A stretch of DNA of 64,000 nucleotides. Source: Mesotaenium endlicherianum (taxonomy: Eukaryota > Streptophyta > Zygnematophyceae > Zygnematales > Mesotaeniaceae). Location of the stretch: positions 62,001-126,000 of the forward strand of contig WELA01008653.1 of NCBI GenBank assembly GCA_009602735.1, in the 5' to 3' direction. Positions 1-9,355 of this stretch are shown one piece after another; within the stretch, counting starts at the first letter, position 1; the number at the start of each line of letters is the position of its first letter. The notes beneath the pieces are model-generated. The model worked only from the letters and a program-made list of their open reading frames with translations, was not told the origin of the DNA and ran no database searches. The position numbers and the translations under genes were made by a program.

Positions 1-881
1 ACAATCAGTTCGTGATGGTTGTCTTTGAAATCGGAAATGATACGGATAAGTCCACCGCATTTTTGTTTTCCAATACCATGCTTGATGGCATTTTCCACCA
101 GGGTTTGCAGCATCATCGGCGGAACAGGTTGGTCGAGGGTATCTTCATCGATATCATAGGCCACCTGCAAACGGTCTTCAAAACGAATATGTTCAAGCGC
201 CAGGTAGTCTTTAACGATGTTCAGCTCTTTTTCAAAAGGAACTGTTTCGAGTTTTTCGGCCAGCATGCTGCTGCGGAGTATATTGCTCAGTTCGGTGATG
301 GCCGTCCGCGCCCGTTCCGGATTCTCATCCACCAGCGCCCTTATACTGTTGAGGGCATTGAAAATAAAATGCGGATTGATGTGCGACTTGATTGTTTTCA
401 GCTCCAGCTCTTTTACCAGGCTTTCCAGCCGCACTTTTTGTATTTCGCTTTTGGTACCCAATTCCACATAATGCCATACATAATAAATAGAAACCCATAC
501 CAATATCAGGGGCGATTCGAAGAGCAGGTTGATAAGGAATCGTTTCTCCACCGATACTTTTTTCTCGGGTAAATAAAGATGGAGCCATTCGGCCATGAGA
601 CTGTTGGCGAAATTGTAGACCACAATGATACCCAGCACCACCACCGTGAGCAGCCACCATTTCTGCGCAACAACAGGTGGCTTCAACTTGAAGCGTATGA
701 TCAGTGCACGCAGTAAATGCGTGAAGGCAATACCCATGAGGATGGTTACGCCGGTCTTGGGGTAAAAGATTTTATTGGTCGGGTTCTCAAAGATAAATGC
801 GAAGAAGATCATGGTCAGTCCGTAGAACAACCACCCCCCCACCTGGCACCACCAATATAATGTCACTTTTCTGCTTCTCAT
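1..881 (-). CDS. LytS/YehU-type sensor histidine kinase, C-terminus beyond left edge
   Basis: The frame is open from an ATG at 879-881 to the window edge, so about 293 N-terminal residues are visible and the end is missing. The first ~130 residues hold four hydrophobic stretches. The His-kinase motif HINPHFIFNALNS follows around residues 167-179 (His of PHF near 171), then the N-box LVENAIKHGI. This is the arrangement of LytS/YehU membrane kinases, which autophosphorylate on that His and usually signal to a LytTR response regulator. The partner would lie to the left, outside the window. The stimulus cannot be inferred. It is divergent from dxs, with about 115 bp between them. Confidence 0.85.
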   Translation of the reverse strand, partial: MRSRKVTLYWWCQVGGWLFYGLTMIFFAFIFENPTNKIFYPKTGVTILMGIAFTHLLRALIIRFKLKPPVVAQKWWLLTVVVLGIIVVYNFANSLMAEWLHLYLPEKKVSVEKRFLINLLFESPLILVWVSIYYVWHYVELGTKSEIQKVRLESLVKELELKTIKSHINPHFIFNALNSIRALVDENPERARTAITELSNILRSSMLAEKLETVPFEKELNIVKDYLALEHIRFEDRLQVAYDIDEDTLDQPVPPMMLQTLVENAIKHGIGKQKCGGLIRIISDFKDNHHELI

Positions 882-996
882 GTTAAGAACAAATATAGAG
901 GGATTATTTCCCCACGTATCCCGGAAATTTGATTAAAGGCAAAATCGGTATCTGTTTGGTGCAAAAGCGTATTTTTACATTTTAAATTCTGCCTGA

Positions 997-2931
997 ATGG
1001 AGATCAGACCCGGTCATTTACTACAATCCATCAACCATCCCGACGATCTCAAAAAACTCGGCCGTGAGCAATTGCAACAAGTCTGCGATGAACTGCGCCA
1101 GTATATTATCGACATCGTGAGCGTCCATGGCGGGCATTTTGCTGCCAGCCTGGGCGTAGTGGAACTCAGTGTAGCCCTTCATTACGTGTATAATACACCT
1201 TACGATCAATTGGTATGGGATGTGGGGCACCAGGCTTATGGGCACAAGATCCTTACCGGCAGGCGCGACAATTTTGTCACCAACCGCAAATACAAAGGGC
1301 TCAGCGGCTTCCCCAAACGCAGCGAGAGCATTTACGATACATTCGGCGTAGGCCATTCTTCCACTTCTATTTCTGCCGCCCTGGGTATGGCCATGGCCGC
1401 CAAATACAAAGGCGAGCACCGCAAATCGGTGGCCGTCATCGGCGATGGCTCCATGACCGCAGGTATGGCTTTTGAAGCGATGAACCATGCCGGCGTGGCC
1501 GACAGCGACCTGCTGATCATCCTGAACGACAACTGCATGAGCATCGACCCCAATGTAGGGGCCCTGAAAGAATACCTCACCGATATTACCACTTCACCCA
1601 CTTATAACCGCTTGCGCGATGAAGTATGGAACCTGATGGGTAAACTGCCTGTGGGTAAGAATTTCAGCAGGGACATGGCCAGCAAACTGGAAGCTGGCAT
1701 GAAAGGTATGGTGAGCAAGAGCAGTAATCTTTTTGAATCGCTCAAGCTGCGTTATTTCGGTCCTATCGATGGCCACAATATTACCAAGCTGGTAGATACA
1801 TTGAAAGACCTCCGCGAAATGCCCGGTCCCAAACTCCTGCACATTGTTACGGTGAAAGGAAAGGGTTATGCATTGGCCGAAAAGGACCAAACCAAATGGC
1901 ATGCGCCCGGTTTGTTCGATAAAGTGACCGGCGAGATCTACAAGAAAAAAATAGAAACACCCCAGCCTCCCAAATACCAGGACGTATTCGGGCAAAGCAT
2001 CATTGAACTGGCCGAACAAAACAGCAACATCATGGGCGTTACACCGGCCATGCCCAGCGGCTCTTCACTGAAATTCATGATGGAGAAAATGCCGCACAGG
2101 GCTTTCGATGTAGGCATTTGTGAGCAGCACGCCGTAACGCTCAGCGCCGGCCTGGCTACCCAGGGCATGCGGGTATTCTGCAATATTTATTCTTCTTTCA
2201 TGCAACGCGCCTACGACCAGGTAGTGCATGATGTAGCCATACAGAAATTGCCCGTGATCTTTTGTCTCGACCGCGCAGGCTTGGTAGGCGAAGACGGACC
2301 TACCCATCATGGCTGCTACGATATCGCTTACATGCGTTGCATTCCCAACCTGGTTGTCAGTGCGCCCATGAATGAGCAGGAACTGCGTAACCTCATGTAC
2401 ACGGCACAACTCGAAAGCAATCAATCGCCCTTTATAATCCGTTATCCGCGCGGAGAAGGTGTGATGCCCGAATGGAGAACACCCTTCGAAGCCGTTACCA
2501 TTGGTAAGGGACGCAGGTTGAAAACCGGTAAAGAAATAGCTATTCTCAGCTTCGGCCATCCGGGCAATTTTGCTACTGCCGCTATTCGTGAATTGCGCAC
2601 ACAGGGCATTGATCCCGCGCATTATGATATGCGTTTTGTAAAACCTATCGACGAAGCATTGCTGCATGAAGTATTCAGTCAGTATAGCAAGGTTGTAACA
2701 GTGGAAGACGGTACTGTGGTAGGCGGATTCGGCAGTGCGGTATTGGAATTCATGAACGAGCACGGATACAAAGCATCACTGCGGATACTGGGCATACCTG
2801 ACAGGCTGGTAGAACATGGCACACCCAAAGAACTTCACCGCGAATGTGCGTATGATGCGCAAGGTATTGCAGATGCTGTAAGGGATATGATGAAAGAGAC
2901 GGTGAAAGTCAGCGTATCGGCGGGTGTTTAA
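997..2931 (+). CDS. dxs: 1-deoxy-D-xylulose-5-phosphate synthase
   Basis: Condenses pyruvate and glyceraldehyde-3-phosphate to DXP, the first step of the MEP isoprenoid pathway and a source of thiamine and pyridoxal precursors. The 644-residue length is typical. The thiamine-diphosphate motif GDGSMTAGMAFEAMN sits near residue 148, and the transketolase-type EQHAVTLSAGLA with its catalytic Glu near residue 375. A C-terminal transketolase domain follows. A weak promoter-like pair (TTTG at 955-958, TACATTTT at 976-983) lies just upstream, which would give a very short leader. The stop overlaps the convergent scpA stop. Confidence 0.96.
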   Translation: MEIRPGHLLQSINHPDDLKKLGREQLQQVCDELRQYIIDIVSVHGGHFAASLGVVELSVALHYVYNTPYDQLVWDVGHQAYGHKILTGRRDNFVTNRKYKGLSGFPKRSESIYDTFGVGHSSTSISAALGMAMAAKYKGEHRKSVAVIGDGSMTAGMAFEAMNHAGVADSDLLIILNDNCMSIDPNVGALKEYLTDITTSPTYNRLRDEVWNLMGKLPVGKNFSRDMASKLEAGMKGMVSKSSNLFESLKLRYFGPIDGHNITKLVDTLKDLREMPGPKLLHIVTVKGKGYALAEKDQTKWHAPGLFDKVTGEIYKKKIETPQPPKYQDVFGQSIIELAEQNSNIMGVTPAMPSGSSLKFMMEKMPHRAFDVGICEQHAVTLSAGLATQGMRVFCNIYSSFMQRAYDQVVHDVAIQKLPVIFCLDRAGLVGEDGPTHHGCYDIAYMRCIPNLVVSAPMNEQELRNLMYTAQLESNQSPFIIRYPRGEGVMPEWRTPFEAVTIGKGRRLKTGKEIAILSFGHPGNFATAAIRELRTQGIDPAHYDMRFVKPIDEALLHEVFSQYSKVVTVEDGTVVGGFGSAVLEFMNEHGYKASLRILGIPDRLVEHGTPKELHRECAYDAQGIADAVRDMMKETVKVSVSAGV

Positions 2932-3710
2932 TTTTGGGCTTCTTCTTCGCCTATTTCTTCTGCACGGTTATCATTCCATTCTACAATGAAATTGTTGCGT
3001 CCTTCTCCTACCATCAGCTTCATGTAACGTTGCTGTGATAATTCAAGGATGGAAAGGAAGAGGAAGATGGCATGGATACGGTCTTCGCAAACTTCGAATA
3101 CCTTTTCAAACGCTACTGTCTTTTCTTTTTCAATGAAGCCGAGCATATAATCGCGGCTCCCTTCCATGGTATAATTGTAGCGAACAACAGTATGCACCGG
3201 TTTATTCTGCCTGTCGTGCACCCTTTGCATTACCTTTTCAAAAGCTTTCATCAGCTTGAACATGGTAATGTTCTGTATTTCGGTTCCTTCCGAAGATTCT
3301 TCGCCGATCTCCGACAATTCTTTCTGCAGGTTGCCGCGCTTCACCATGAGCATGCGAATGGCTTCCATCTCTGCCATCTGTACCGCCGCTTCTTTGAAGC
3401 GCTTGTATTCGAGTATTTTGTCAACCAGTTCCTGGCGCGGATCTATTTCATTGCCCTGGGCATCTATTTCTTTACGAGGCAGCAGCAGCCTGGCTTTGAT
3501 GCGCATGAGCGTAGACACGAAAAGAATGAACTCACTGCTCAGCTCAATGTTCAGTTTTTCTCCCTGGTGAATAAATTCCAGGAAATCATTGATGATCCGT
3601 GTAATGGGAATATTGTAAATATCCAGCTCATCTCGTTCTATAAAAAACAAGAGAAGATCGAACGGGCCTTCAAACTGGTCTAACTTGATCTGGTAAGTGG
3701 TAGTATTCAT
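2928..3710 (-). CDS. scpA: Segregation and condensation protein A
   Basis: Kleisin subunit of the SMC-ScpAB complex that compacts and separates chromosomes. The N-terminus (QIKLDQFEGPFDLLLFFIE) is the classic ScpA opening that binds the SMC neck. The protein has about 260 residues and ends in the winged-helix region that binds the other SMC head. The frame extends upstream to 3767, but the ATG at 3710 fits the family, and the extension would translate the mscL terminator hairpin. No scpB or smc is in the window. The stop codon lies in the same TTAA as the dxs stop. Confidence 0.93.
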   Translation of the reverse strand: MNTTTYQIKLDQFEGPFDLLLFFIERDELDIYNIPITRIINDFLEFIHQGEKLNIELSSEFILFVSTLMRIKARLLLPRKEIDAQGNEIDPRQELVDKILEYKRFKEAAVQMAEMEAIRMLMVKRGNLQKELSEIGEESSEGTEIQNITMFKLMKAFEKVMQRVHDRQNKPVHTVVRYNYTMEGSRDYMLGFIEKEKTVAFEKVFEVCEDRIHAIFLFLSILELSQQRYMKLMVGEGRNNFIVEWNDNRAEEIGEEEAQN

Positions 3711-3731
3711 TTGCTGCGAAAATAAGAAAAA

Positions 3732-3769
3732 GAGTGGGGAGTGAGGTTTTAACCCCAAACTCCCCATTC
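3732..3769 (-). terminator. Hairpin terminator downstream of mscL
   Basis: Arms 3732-3742 and 3759-3769 form an 11-bp stem with one G-T pair around a 16-nt loop. Read on the minus strand, the stem is followed by a T-rich run. It lies between the mscL stop (3783) and the scpA start (3710), so it should end mscL transcripts and separate the two genes. Confidence 0.6.
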
Positions 3770-3782
3770 CCTGATGGGCAAC

Positions 3783-4202
3783 TTATTTTCTTAATGCATC
3801 CCTGATCTCTGTGAGCAGTTTCTCTGAAGTAGTGGGGGCAGGTGGCGCAGCGGGTGCGGCTTCCTCCTTGCGCTTAAGGCGATTCATGCCTTTAATCAGC
3901 ATGAATATTACAAAAGCCAGGATAATAAAGTTCAATACCACCGTTACAAAATTACCCCAGGCAAATACAGGCCCCAGTTTTTTGGCTTCGGCCAGGGTAA
4001 GTCCGGGTGTTATTTTGTCTGATAATGCCACATAGAGATTGCTGAAGTCGGCTTTGAAAATAATGCCCACAATCGGCATGATGAGGTCGTTCACCACCGA
4101 ATCGACGATCTTACCGAAGGCGGCGCCGATGATCACACCGACAGCCAGGTCCATGACGTTGCCCTTGGTGGCAAACTCTTTAAATTCTTTTACGAATCCC
4201 AT
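3783..4202 (-). CDS. mscL: Large-conductance mechanosensitive channel
   Basis: Homopentameric inner-membrane valve that opens under membrane tension and protects the cell from osmotic downshock. The N-terminus [20 protein letters not shown] and the first membrane helix with [16 protein letters not shown] are diagnostic. A second hydrophobic helix (about residues 77-97) is followed by a basic, Ala/Pro-rich tail and a C-terminal helix. The ATG at 4202 gives 139 residues, the usual length. The longer reading from 4235 adds 11 residues unlike the family. Confidence 0.95.
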   Translation of the reverse strand: MGFVKEFKEFATKGNVMDLAVGVIIGAAFGKIVDSVVNDLIMPIVGIIFKADFSNLYVALSDKITPGLTLAEAKKLGPVFAWGNFVTVVLNFIILAFVIFMLIKGMNRLKRKEEAAPAAPPAPTTSEKLLTEIRDALRK

Positions 4203-4291
4203 AGTGTATAGATTTAAATATGACAATATAAACATATTTCCGAAAAACCTCCAAGCCTTTAACCAGGTTTTTATCCCAAGTGATCCTCGAT

Positions 4292-4403
4292 CGTCATCCC
4301 GGGCGCTGCCGAGGGATCTGCCTGAATCCTCAGCGGCTCCTTCGACTCGCTTCGCTCGCTCAGGATGACGTACTTCGACTCGCTGCGCTCGTTCAGGATG
4401 ACG
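4292..4403. repeat. Palindromic repeat copy A (unit plus extra end)
   Basis: An approximately 79-bp unit ending at 4370 is followed by a second right end (4371-4403), so the copy looks like a partial tandem or nested insertion. The ends carry CGTCATCC and GGATGACG. It lies between mscL and the EamA gene. The rest of the 255-bp gap holds nothing else I recognise. Confidence 0.9.
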
Positions 4404-4457
4404 AATCGCGGAATAAATTGACGAGTGGAATAGATAAATAAAAAATCCGGCGCATCT

Positions 4458-5345
4458 TTGAAGAAATCTAAACCCTTGCGAGACAAATTAATCAACTGGG
4501 GCATTTTTATTGCTCTTTCCGTTATATGGGGCAGCTCTTTTATATTGATGAAAGCCGGTATGGTGGCATTATCACCCTACCAGGTGGCTTCCATTCGCAT
4601 TCTCAGCGCCGGACTGGTACTCCTGCCCTTTGCACGCAAAGCCCTGTTGCAGGTTCCCAGGAATAAAATGCCGTTGGTCATCCTGTCCGGACTCATCGGT
4701 AATTTTTTTCCGGCCTACCTGTTTTGCATTTCAGAGATCAAACTGGACAGTTCACTCGTTGGCATCCTGAATGCATTGACACCTCTCTTTACGATCCTCG
4801 TTGGTGTAGGCTTCTTCCAATTAAAAGTAACCACCAGCAAAGTGGTCGGTGTGATCATTGGTTTCATCGGACTTTGTCTGCTCATGCGCGCCTCCGGCAC
4901 CATCAGCCTGCAATCTCTTTCTTATGCAGCACTCGTATTACTGGCTACCTTGCTGTACGGCATCAACGTAAACATGGTGGGCAGGCATTTGCAGGGCGTA
5001 GGTTCTTTGAACATTGCCTCGCTGGCATTCACTTTCCTCATCATTCCCTGTCTTATTATTTTATATTTCAACCATTATTTTTCACTGCCGTTGGGAAGTT
5101 GGACAGTTCAACGTTCTACCCTGGCCGCATTTATATTGGGCGCAATGGGAACGGCTTTCGCTTCGATTCTCTTTTATATGCTGGTAAAAAGAGCAGGAAC
5201 TTTATTTGCTTCACTCGTAACTTACGGTATCCCCTTTATTGCAGTGTTATGGGGACTTTGGGATCGAGAATCGGTGAACATCTGGCAGATGCTCTGCCTG
5301 GGAATTATTTTATCGGGTGTATACCTGGTGAATAAAAAGAGTTGA
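4458..5345 (+). CDS. EamA/DMT-family transporter
   Basis: A drug/metabolite-superfamily permease of about 295 residues with ten predicted membrane helices in two EamA repeats, including [11 protein letters not shown] in helix 1 of the first repeat. Substrates in this family range from amino acids to nucleosides, so none is assigned. There is no suitable ATG: the start is TTG at 4458 or TTG at 4476, since the next ATG (residue 32) would remove the first helix. The stop codon lies inside the hairpin shared with frr. Confidence 0.85.
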   Translation: MKKSKPLRDKLINWGIFIALSVIWGSSFILMKAGMVALSPYQVASIRILSAGLVLLPFARKALLQVPRNKMPLVILSGLIGNFFPAYLFCISEIKLDSSLVGILNALTPLFTILVGVGFFQLKVTTSKVVGVIIGFIGLCLLMRASGTISLQSLSYAALVLLATLLYGINVNMVGRHLQGVGSLNIASLAFTFLIIPCLIILYFNHYFSLPLGSWTVQRSTLAAFILGAMGTAFASILFYMLVKRAGTLFASLVTYGIPFIAVLWGLWDRESVNIWQMLCLGIILSGVYLVNKKS

Positions 5346-5359
5346 CAGTAGTCAACTCT
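5338..5359 (-). terminator. Perfect hairpin terminator for frr
   Basis: AGAGTTGAC and GTCAACTCT form a perfect 9-bp stem around AGTA. On the minus strand it starts immediately after the frr stop and is followed by TTTTTATT, as in an intrinsic terminator. It overlaps the last codons of the convergent EamA gene. Confidence 0.7.
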
Positions 5360-5923
5360 CTATACCGCCATCATTTCTTTTTCTTTAGCAGCCAGGTGCT
5401 TATCAACCAGTGCAATGAATTTATCGGTCAGGTCCTGCACGGTTTTCTCGGCATCTTTCGCCGCATCTTCACTCATACCATCTTTTTGCAGTTTCTTCAC
5501 CTGTTCAATAGCATCGCGACGAACATTGCGGATAGCCACTTTGCTCTGTTCTCCTTCTGCACTGGCTCTTTTAAACAACTCCTTGCGGCGTTCTTCCGTT
5601 AACGGAGGCATGAAAATGCGGATGATCACACCATCGTTCTGTGGTGTAACACCTATATTGGCCGCCATGATGGCCCTTTCAATGGGCTGCACCATGTTTT
5701 TTTCCCAGGGTTGAATGCTAAGGGTTCTCGCATCCAATACACTCACATTGGCTACCTGCGCAATGGGGGTGGGAGCGCCATAATATTCTACGGTAATGCC
5801 GTCTAACATAGCAGGACTAGCCTTACCAGCCCTGATCTTACCCAGCTCCGACTCCAGGTGGTTGATCCCTTTGCGCATGGTATCCTCGGTATCGGCTAAT
5901 ATCAAATCCAAATCTTCTGACAT
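5360..5923 (-). CDS. frr: Ribosome recycling factor
   Basis: Splits post-termination ribosomes together with EF-G. The 187-residue protein shows the family landmarks GKIRAGKASPAMLDG near the N-terminus, then PWEKNMVQPIERAI and PPLTEERRKEL, covering the two-domain fold. The ATG at 5923 is chosen because the 8-residue extension to 5947 does not match the family. It lies 26 bp after the FkbM methyltransferase gene and probably shares its transcript. A perfect hairpin ends it at 5338-5359. Confidence 0.96.
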   Translation of the reverse strand: MSEDLDLILADTEDTMRKGINHLESELGKIRAGKASPAMLDGITVEYYGAPTPIAQVANVSVLDARTLSIQPWEKNMVQPIERAIMAANIGVTPQNDGVIIRIFMPPLTEERRKELFKRASAEGEQSKVAIRNVRRDAIEQVKKLQKDGMSEDAAKDAEKTVQDLTDKFIALVDKHLAAKEKEMMAV

Positions 5924-5949
5924 ATAATTGTTTTTTTGACCGGGCAAAT

Positions 5950-6789
5950 CTAAATAATTGCCAGAACATTTGATGCTGTACCGGGTGCGGCCATGTCTTC
6001 CGGCCTTGTCAGCAATATTTTATTCAATGGTTTGGCCGTATCGAAATGTTGCACATCGTACACACGGTATCCGAAACCAGAAAGGAAATCATACATGGCG
6101 GTGCGTTCTTCCCTGGTAAGCGTGGGGAATACTTCTGCTGCAATCGCAGGTTTATACGCAGCGATCAGTGACTCAATGGTTTTTAAAACCGAGAGGTCAT
6201 GCCCTTCTGTATCTACTTTAATGAAAGACAGCTTGGGCAACCATTCCGGGTAGTGCTGTTGCAGGTATTTTTCCAGGTTAACACCCCTGACTTTCTGTTT
6301 TAATTTGAATTTTCCGTGGGTAGCATCACCCTCACTGTCTACCAACCCTCCATTACTGAATGAAGCTTCCGATGAAGCGAAATAAAATTCCCCGTCTTCC
6401 GGTGTTGCAGCAAAAGGGAGGGGTACGATCTTCGATTTGTCTTTATTCAACCGGGCATTGGCTTCCAGGATGGCATACACCTGTGTATTGGGGTCCAGGC
6501 CCAGTACCAGTCCTGCTGCACCTGCTGCAATGCCCATGGCAACGGTAAGATCACCTGTATTTGCGCCTATGTCAATAGCCAGTCCGCCTTCTTTAATTAC
6601 CGTCCTGAAAAAATCCACTTCCTGCTGTGTAAGCTTCTTTGGGGGCACCAGCGGGTTCAACCAGTTGGCGTACTCCACCACTCCTTCACGCTCGAGGTCG
6701 AACCGGTCGACACGGTAACCGAAATCCTGGAAATAACGGCGCGCTTTTTTTCTTTCAAAAGAGGCTTTCAAATAACTGAATATCGACAT
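5950..6789 (-). CDS. FkbM-family SAM-dependent methyltransferase
   Basis: A 279-residue protein with the FkbM fold. The SAM-binding motif AIDIGANTGDLTVAMG lies near residues 73-88, followed by an acidic loop (VLGLDPN), and FIKVDTEGHDLSVLK sits in the middle. Members methylate sugar or polyketide hydroxyls, often in surface glycan synthesis. No glycan genes are adjacent, so the substrate is unknown. It probably heads a two-gene operon with frr and is divergent from the transketolase subunit gene. Confidence 0.85.
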   Translation of the reverse strand: MSIFSYLKASFERKKARRYFQDFGYRVDRFDLEREGVVEYANWLNPLVPPKKLTQQEVDFFRTVIKEGGLAIDIGANTGDLTVAMGIAAGAAGLVLGLDPNTQVYAILEANARLNKDKSKIVPLPFAATPEDGEFYFASSEASFSNGGLVDSEGDATHGKFKLKQKVRGVNLEKYLQQHYPEWLPKLSFIKVDTEGHDLSVLKTIESLIAAYKPAIAAEVFPTLTREERTAMYDFLSGFGYRVYDVQHFDTAKPLNKILLTRPEDMAAPGTASNVLAII

Positions 6790-6869
6790 GTTTGGTGTTT
6801 AGCGGGTAAAAATAATATTAAATCATCTCCATTTAGCTTTTATCTTCGCGGCCATAATCGATCATCTCT

Positions 6870-7712
6870 ATGGCAAGCATACAGGAATTGAAAGACACCG
6901 CCAGCCAGATCAGGCGTGATATTGTAAGAATGGTTCATGCCGTACAAAGCGGCCACCCCGGCGGATCACTGGGCTGCACCGAATTTTTTACTGCGCTTTT
7001 CTTTCATACGCTGAAACACAATACGCAGTTTGCCATGGATGGCAAAGGTGAAGACCTGTTTTTCCTGTCTAACGGCCATATTTCACCCGTATATTATTCA
7101 GCACTTGCCCGTAGCGGTTATTTCGATGTAAAGGAACTCGCTAGCTTCCGCAGAATCAATTCCCGTTTACAGGGCCACCCTACTACCCATGAGCATTTAC
7201 CCGGTATTCGCATTGCGAGTGGTTCGCTGGGTCAGGGTATGAGTGTTGCCATAGGCGCTGCCCTCAGTAAAAAACTGAACAAAGATCCCCAACTGGTATT
7301 CTCATTGCATGGCGATGGCGAATTGCAGGAAGGCCAGATATGGGAAGCCGTTATGTTTGCTGCCCACAATAAAGTAGACAACCTGATCTCTACGGTTGAC
7401 TGGAATGGCCAGCAGATCGATGGTCCTACTAAAAAAGTATTGTCGCTCGATGATCTTCATGCAAAGTTTGAAGCTTTCAACTGGATGGTGCTGGAGATGA
7501 ACGGCAATGATATGGATGATGTGATCGCCACACTTGATAAAGCCAAATCGCTCACCGGTCAGGGTAAACCCATTTGCATTCTCATGAAAACAGTGATGGG
7601 TAAAGGCGTTGATTTTATGGAAGGTAGCCACGAATGGCACGGCATCGCTCCCAACGATGAACAACTGGCCAAAGCGTTGGCGCAATTGCCTGAGACTTTA
7701 GGAGATTATTAA
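6870..7712 (+). CDS. Transketolase, N-terminal subunit
   Basis: A 280-residue thiamine-diphosphate protein equal to the N-terminal third of transketolase. SGHPGGSLGCTEFFTALFF opens the cofactor-binding domain, LGQGMSVAIGAALSKK follows, and GDGELQEGQIWEAVMFAAH is the ThDP/metal motif. In split transketolases a separate C-terminal subunit of about 310 residues completes the enzyme and normally sits directly downstream. Here the convergent permease gene abuts at 7713, so the partner must be elsewhere. A -7-like TATCTTCG at 6841-6848 lies upstream. Confidence 0.9.
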   Translation: MASIQELKDTASQIRRDIVRMVHAVQSGHPGGSLGCTEFFTALFFHTLKHNTQFAMDGKGEDLFFLSNGHISPVYYSALARSGYFDVKELASFRRINSRLQGHPTTHEHLPGIRIASGSLGQGMSVAIGAALSKKLNKDPQLVFSLHGDGELQEGQIWEAVMFAAHNKVDNLISTVDWNGQQIDGPTKKVLSLDDLHAKFEAFNWMVLEMNGNDMDDVIATLDKAKSLTGQGKPICILMKTVMGKGVDFMEGSHEWHGIAPNDEQLAKALAQLPETLGDY

Positions 7713-8924
7713 TCAGCTTTTCAAAGACAATTGGTCTCTTCCTGCTTTGCGTGATGGTATCCACGCTGCCAGCAATGCGATGATCAGTATGGTACAGGCT
7801 ACCAATGCGAAATCGGTGGGCATCATTTGTACCGGGTAATAATCGATGATGAAAGTATCACCTCCCAGTTTGACCAGTTTGTACTTCATTTGCAGCCAGC
7901 ATATAATGGTGGCCAGCACGATGCCTGCACCTCCTCCAACTGTTGCCAATAAAAATCCTTCCGACAAAAAAATGCGTTCAATGTTCTGGTCATTGGCGCC
8001 TAATGCTTTGAGGATCGCGATGTCTTTTTGTTTTTCGAGTACCAGCATGGTAAGTGCACCCACCATATTAAATGCCGCCACTATTAGTATGAGTGACAGG
8101 ATGCCGTAGATCACCCATTTTTCCATTTGCATCACTGCATACAAACTGCGGTTTTGTTCGTAACGTGTTTCTACAATATAATCATTCCCCAATTGCTTTT
8201 GCAAGGCAGCTTTGATCTGATCGGGATCGCTGTTTATTTTCAGTTCAAGGGCGCTGTATTCATCAGGCCCCATATTCAGCATGTATTTTAAGAATGCCAG
8301 GTTGGTGAAAGCATATTTGTTGTCGAAGTCCTGCTGCACCATGAAAGTACCGGCTGCCAAAGCATTAAAAGCATTGAGTCCGTCTGCCGATCCAAACCTC
8401 GCCGCCTGCCTGTTGGGCATATAAAGCGTCAGCGGGTATCCTTTTTTAGTAACGTCTGCCGCTATTGCATTTTCAATACCCACACCCAATACCAGTGTGG
8501 GCGCTTCGGTGGTGCCGGTTTCAAAGCGGCCTCTTTTGATATGCGCTGCGATCTTGTTGAGTTGCGTGAACTGTTCATCCACGCCCTTGATGTATACGAT
8601 GGTTTGCAGCTCGCCGTTTACCAGCAAGGCTTTTTCTTCTGCAATAAAACCCAGCGTTGTTATTCCGGAAGTGGCCCTGATACCGGCTACCTGTTCTTTG
8701 TTCAGCAAAAGGGTCTTACCCTTCGCCGGAACAATGCGCATATCGGCATAAAAATCCACATAGAGACTTTTCACCAATCCTTCAAAACCATTGAATACAC
8801 TCAGTATAATGATTAGTGCAGCACTGCCCACTGCAATGGCCGCGATGCTGATCCATGCAATGATGTTGATGGCATTGGTTGATTTCTTAGACCGGAAATA
8901 ACGCCAGGCAAAGAGCAGGTTCAT
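7713..8924 (-). CDS. LolC/LolE-type ABC transporter permease
   Basis: A 403-residue protein with the MacB/FtsX architecture: one N-terminal membrane helix (about residues 22-48), a large periplasmic domain, and three helices in the C-terminal third followed by the basic end AWIPSRKAGRDQLSLKS. LolCDE extracts lipoproteins from the inner membrane for delivery to the outer membrane, and this is the best family match. A related macrolide or cell-division permease is possible, since no ATPase gene is nearby. It starts inside the rbfA stop (TGATG), so the two are translationally coupled. Confidence 0.82.
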   Translation of the reverse strand: MNLLFAWRYFRSKKSTNAINIIAWISIAAIAVGSAALIIILSVFNGFEGLVKSLYVDFYADMRIVPAKGKTLLLNKEQVAGIRATSGITTLGFIAEEKALLVNGELQTIVYIKGVDEQFTQLNKIAAHIKRGRFETGTTEAPTLVLGVGIENAIAADVTKKGYPLTLYMPNRQAARFGSADGLNAFNALAAGTFMVQQDFDNKYAFTNLAFLKYMLNMGPDEYSALELKINSDPDQIKAALQKQLGNDYIVETRYEQNRSLYAVMQMEKWVIYGILSLILIVAAFNMVGALTMLVLEKQKDIAILKALGANDQNIERIFLSEGFLLATVGGGAGIVLATIICWLQMKYKLVKLGGDTFIIDYYPVQMMPTDFALVACTILIIALLAAWIPSRKAGRDQLSLKS

Positions 8925-9292
8925 CAGGAGTCCCCTTTTTTCTCGTCATTGATCTTTTTGAAAATGTCTTCCATCTTGAAAACATAATCAAGCGTATCAT
9001 CGAGGTAGAATTGCAATACCGGTATCCTTCGCAACTGGTGCTTGACCCTGTTCACCAGTTCCCTTTTGATTTCCCAGGCTTTCGACTCAATGGTCTTCAT
9101 AGCGGCAGCTGCATCTTTCACCTGGAAAAGACTCAGGTAAATACGGGCTTCGAGCAGGTCGGGCGTCACTTTCACCGATGAGATGGAAACCATCCCTCCA
9201 TCGATCATTGACAGGTTGAGGTGCCTGAATATCTCATTCAACTCCTGCTGCAGTGCACCGGCCACCTGTCTTTGTCTTTTTCCTTCCTCCAT
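8924..9292 (-). CDS. rbfA: Ribosome-binding factor A
   Basis: Small KH-fold factor needed for 16S rRNA 5'-end maturation and 30S assembly. The 122-residue length, the N-terminal helix RQRQVAGALQQELNEIF and the C-terminal IPVLQFYLDDTLDYVFKMED are typical. A -7-like box (TACTTTTA on the minus strand, 9314-9321) lies close upstream in the region shared with the divergent exporter gene. The one-base overlap with the following permease gene marks an operon. Confidence 0.94.
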   Translation of the reverse strand: MEEGKRQRQVAGALQQELNEIFRHLNLSMIDGGMVSISSVKVTPDLLEARIYLSLFQVKDAAAAMKTIESKAWEIKRELVNRVKHQLRRIPVLQFYLDDTLDYVFKMEDIFKKINDEKKGDS

Positions 9293-9313
9293 ATTCTAAC
9301 AATTGATTGACTG

Positions 9314-9330
9314 TAAAAGTAGTTACTTTG
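9314..9330. promoter_or_regulatory. Divergent -7 boxes for rbfA and the MsbA-like gene
   Basis: TACTTTTA read on the minus strand (9314-9321) faces rbfA, and TTACTTTG on the plus strand (9323-9330) faces the exporter. Each matches 7 of 8 positions of TAnnTTTG. TTG at 9303-9305 could be the -33 element of the plus promoter. The start sites would be only tens of bases apart. Confidence 0.35.
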
Positions 9331-9355
9331 CTGTGTTTTAAAGATTTTATCGCCT

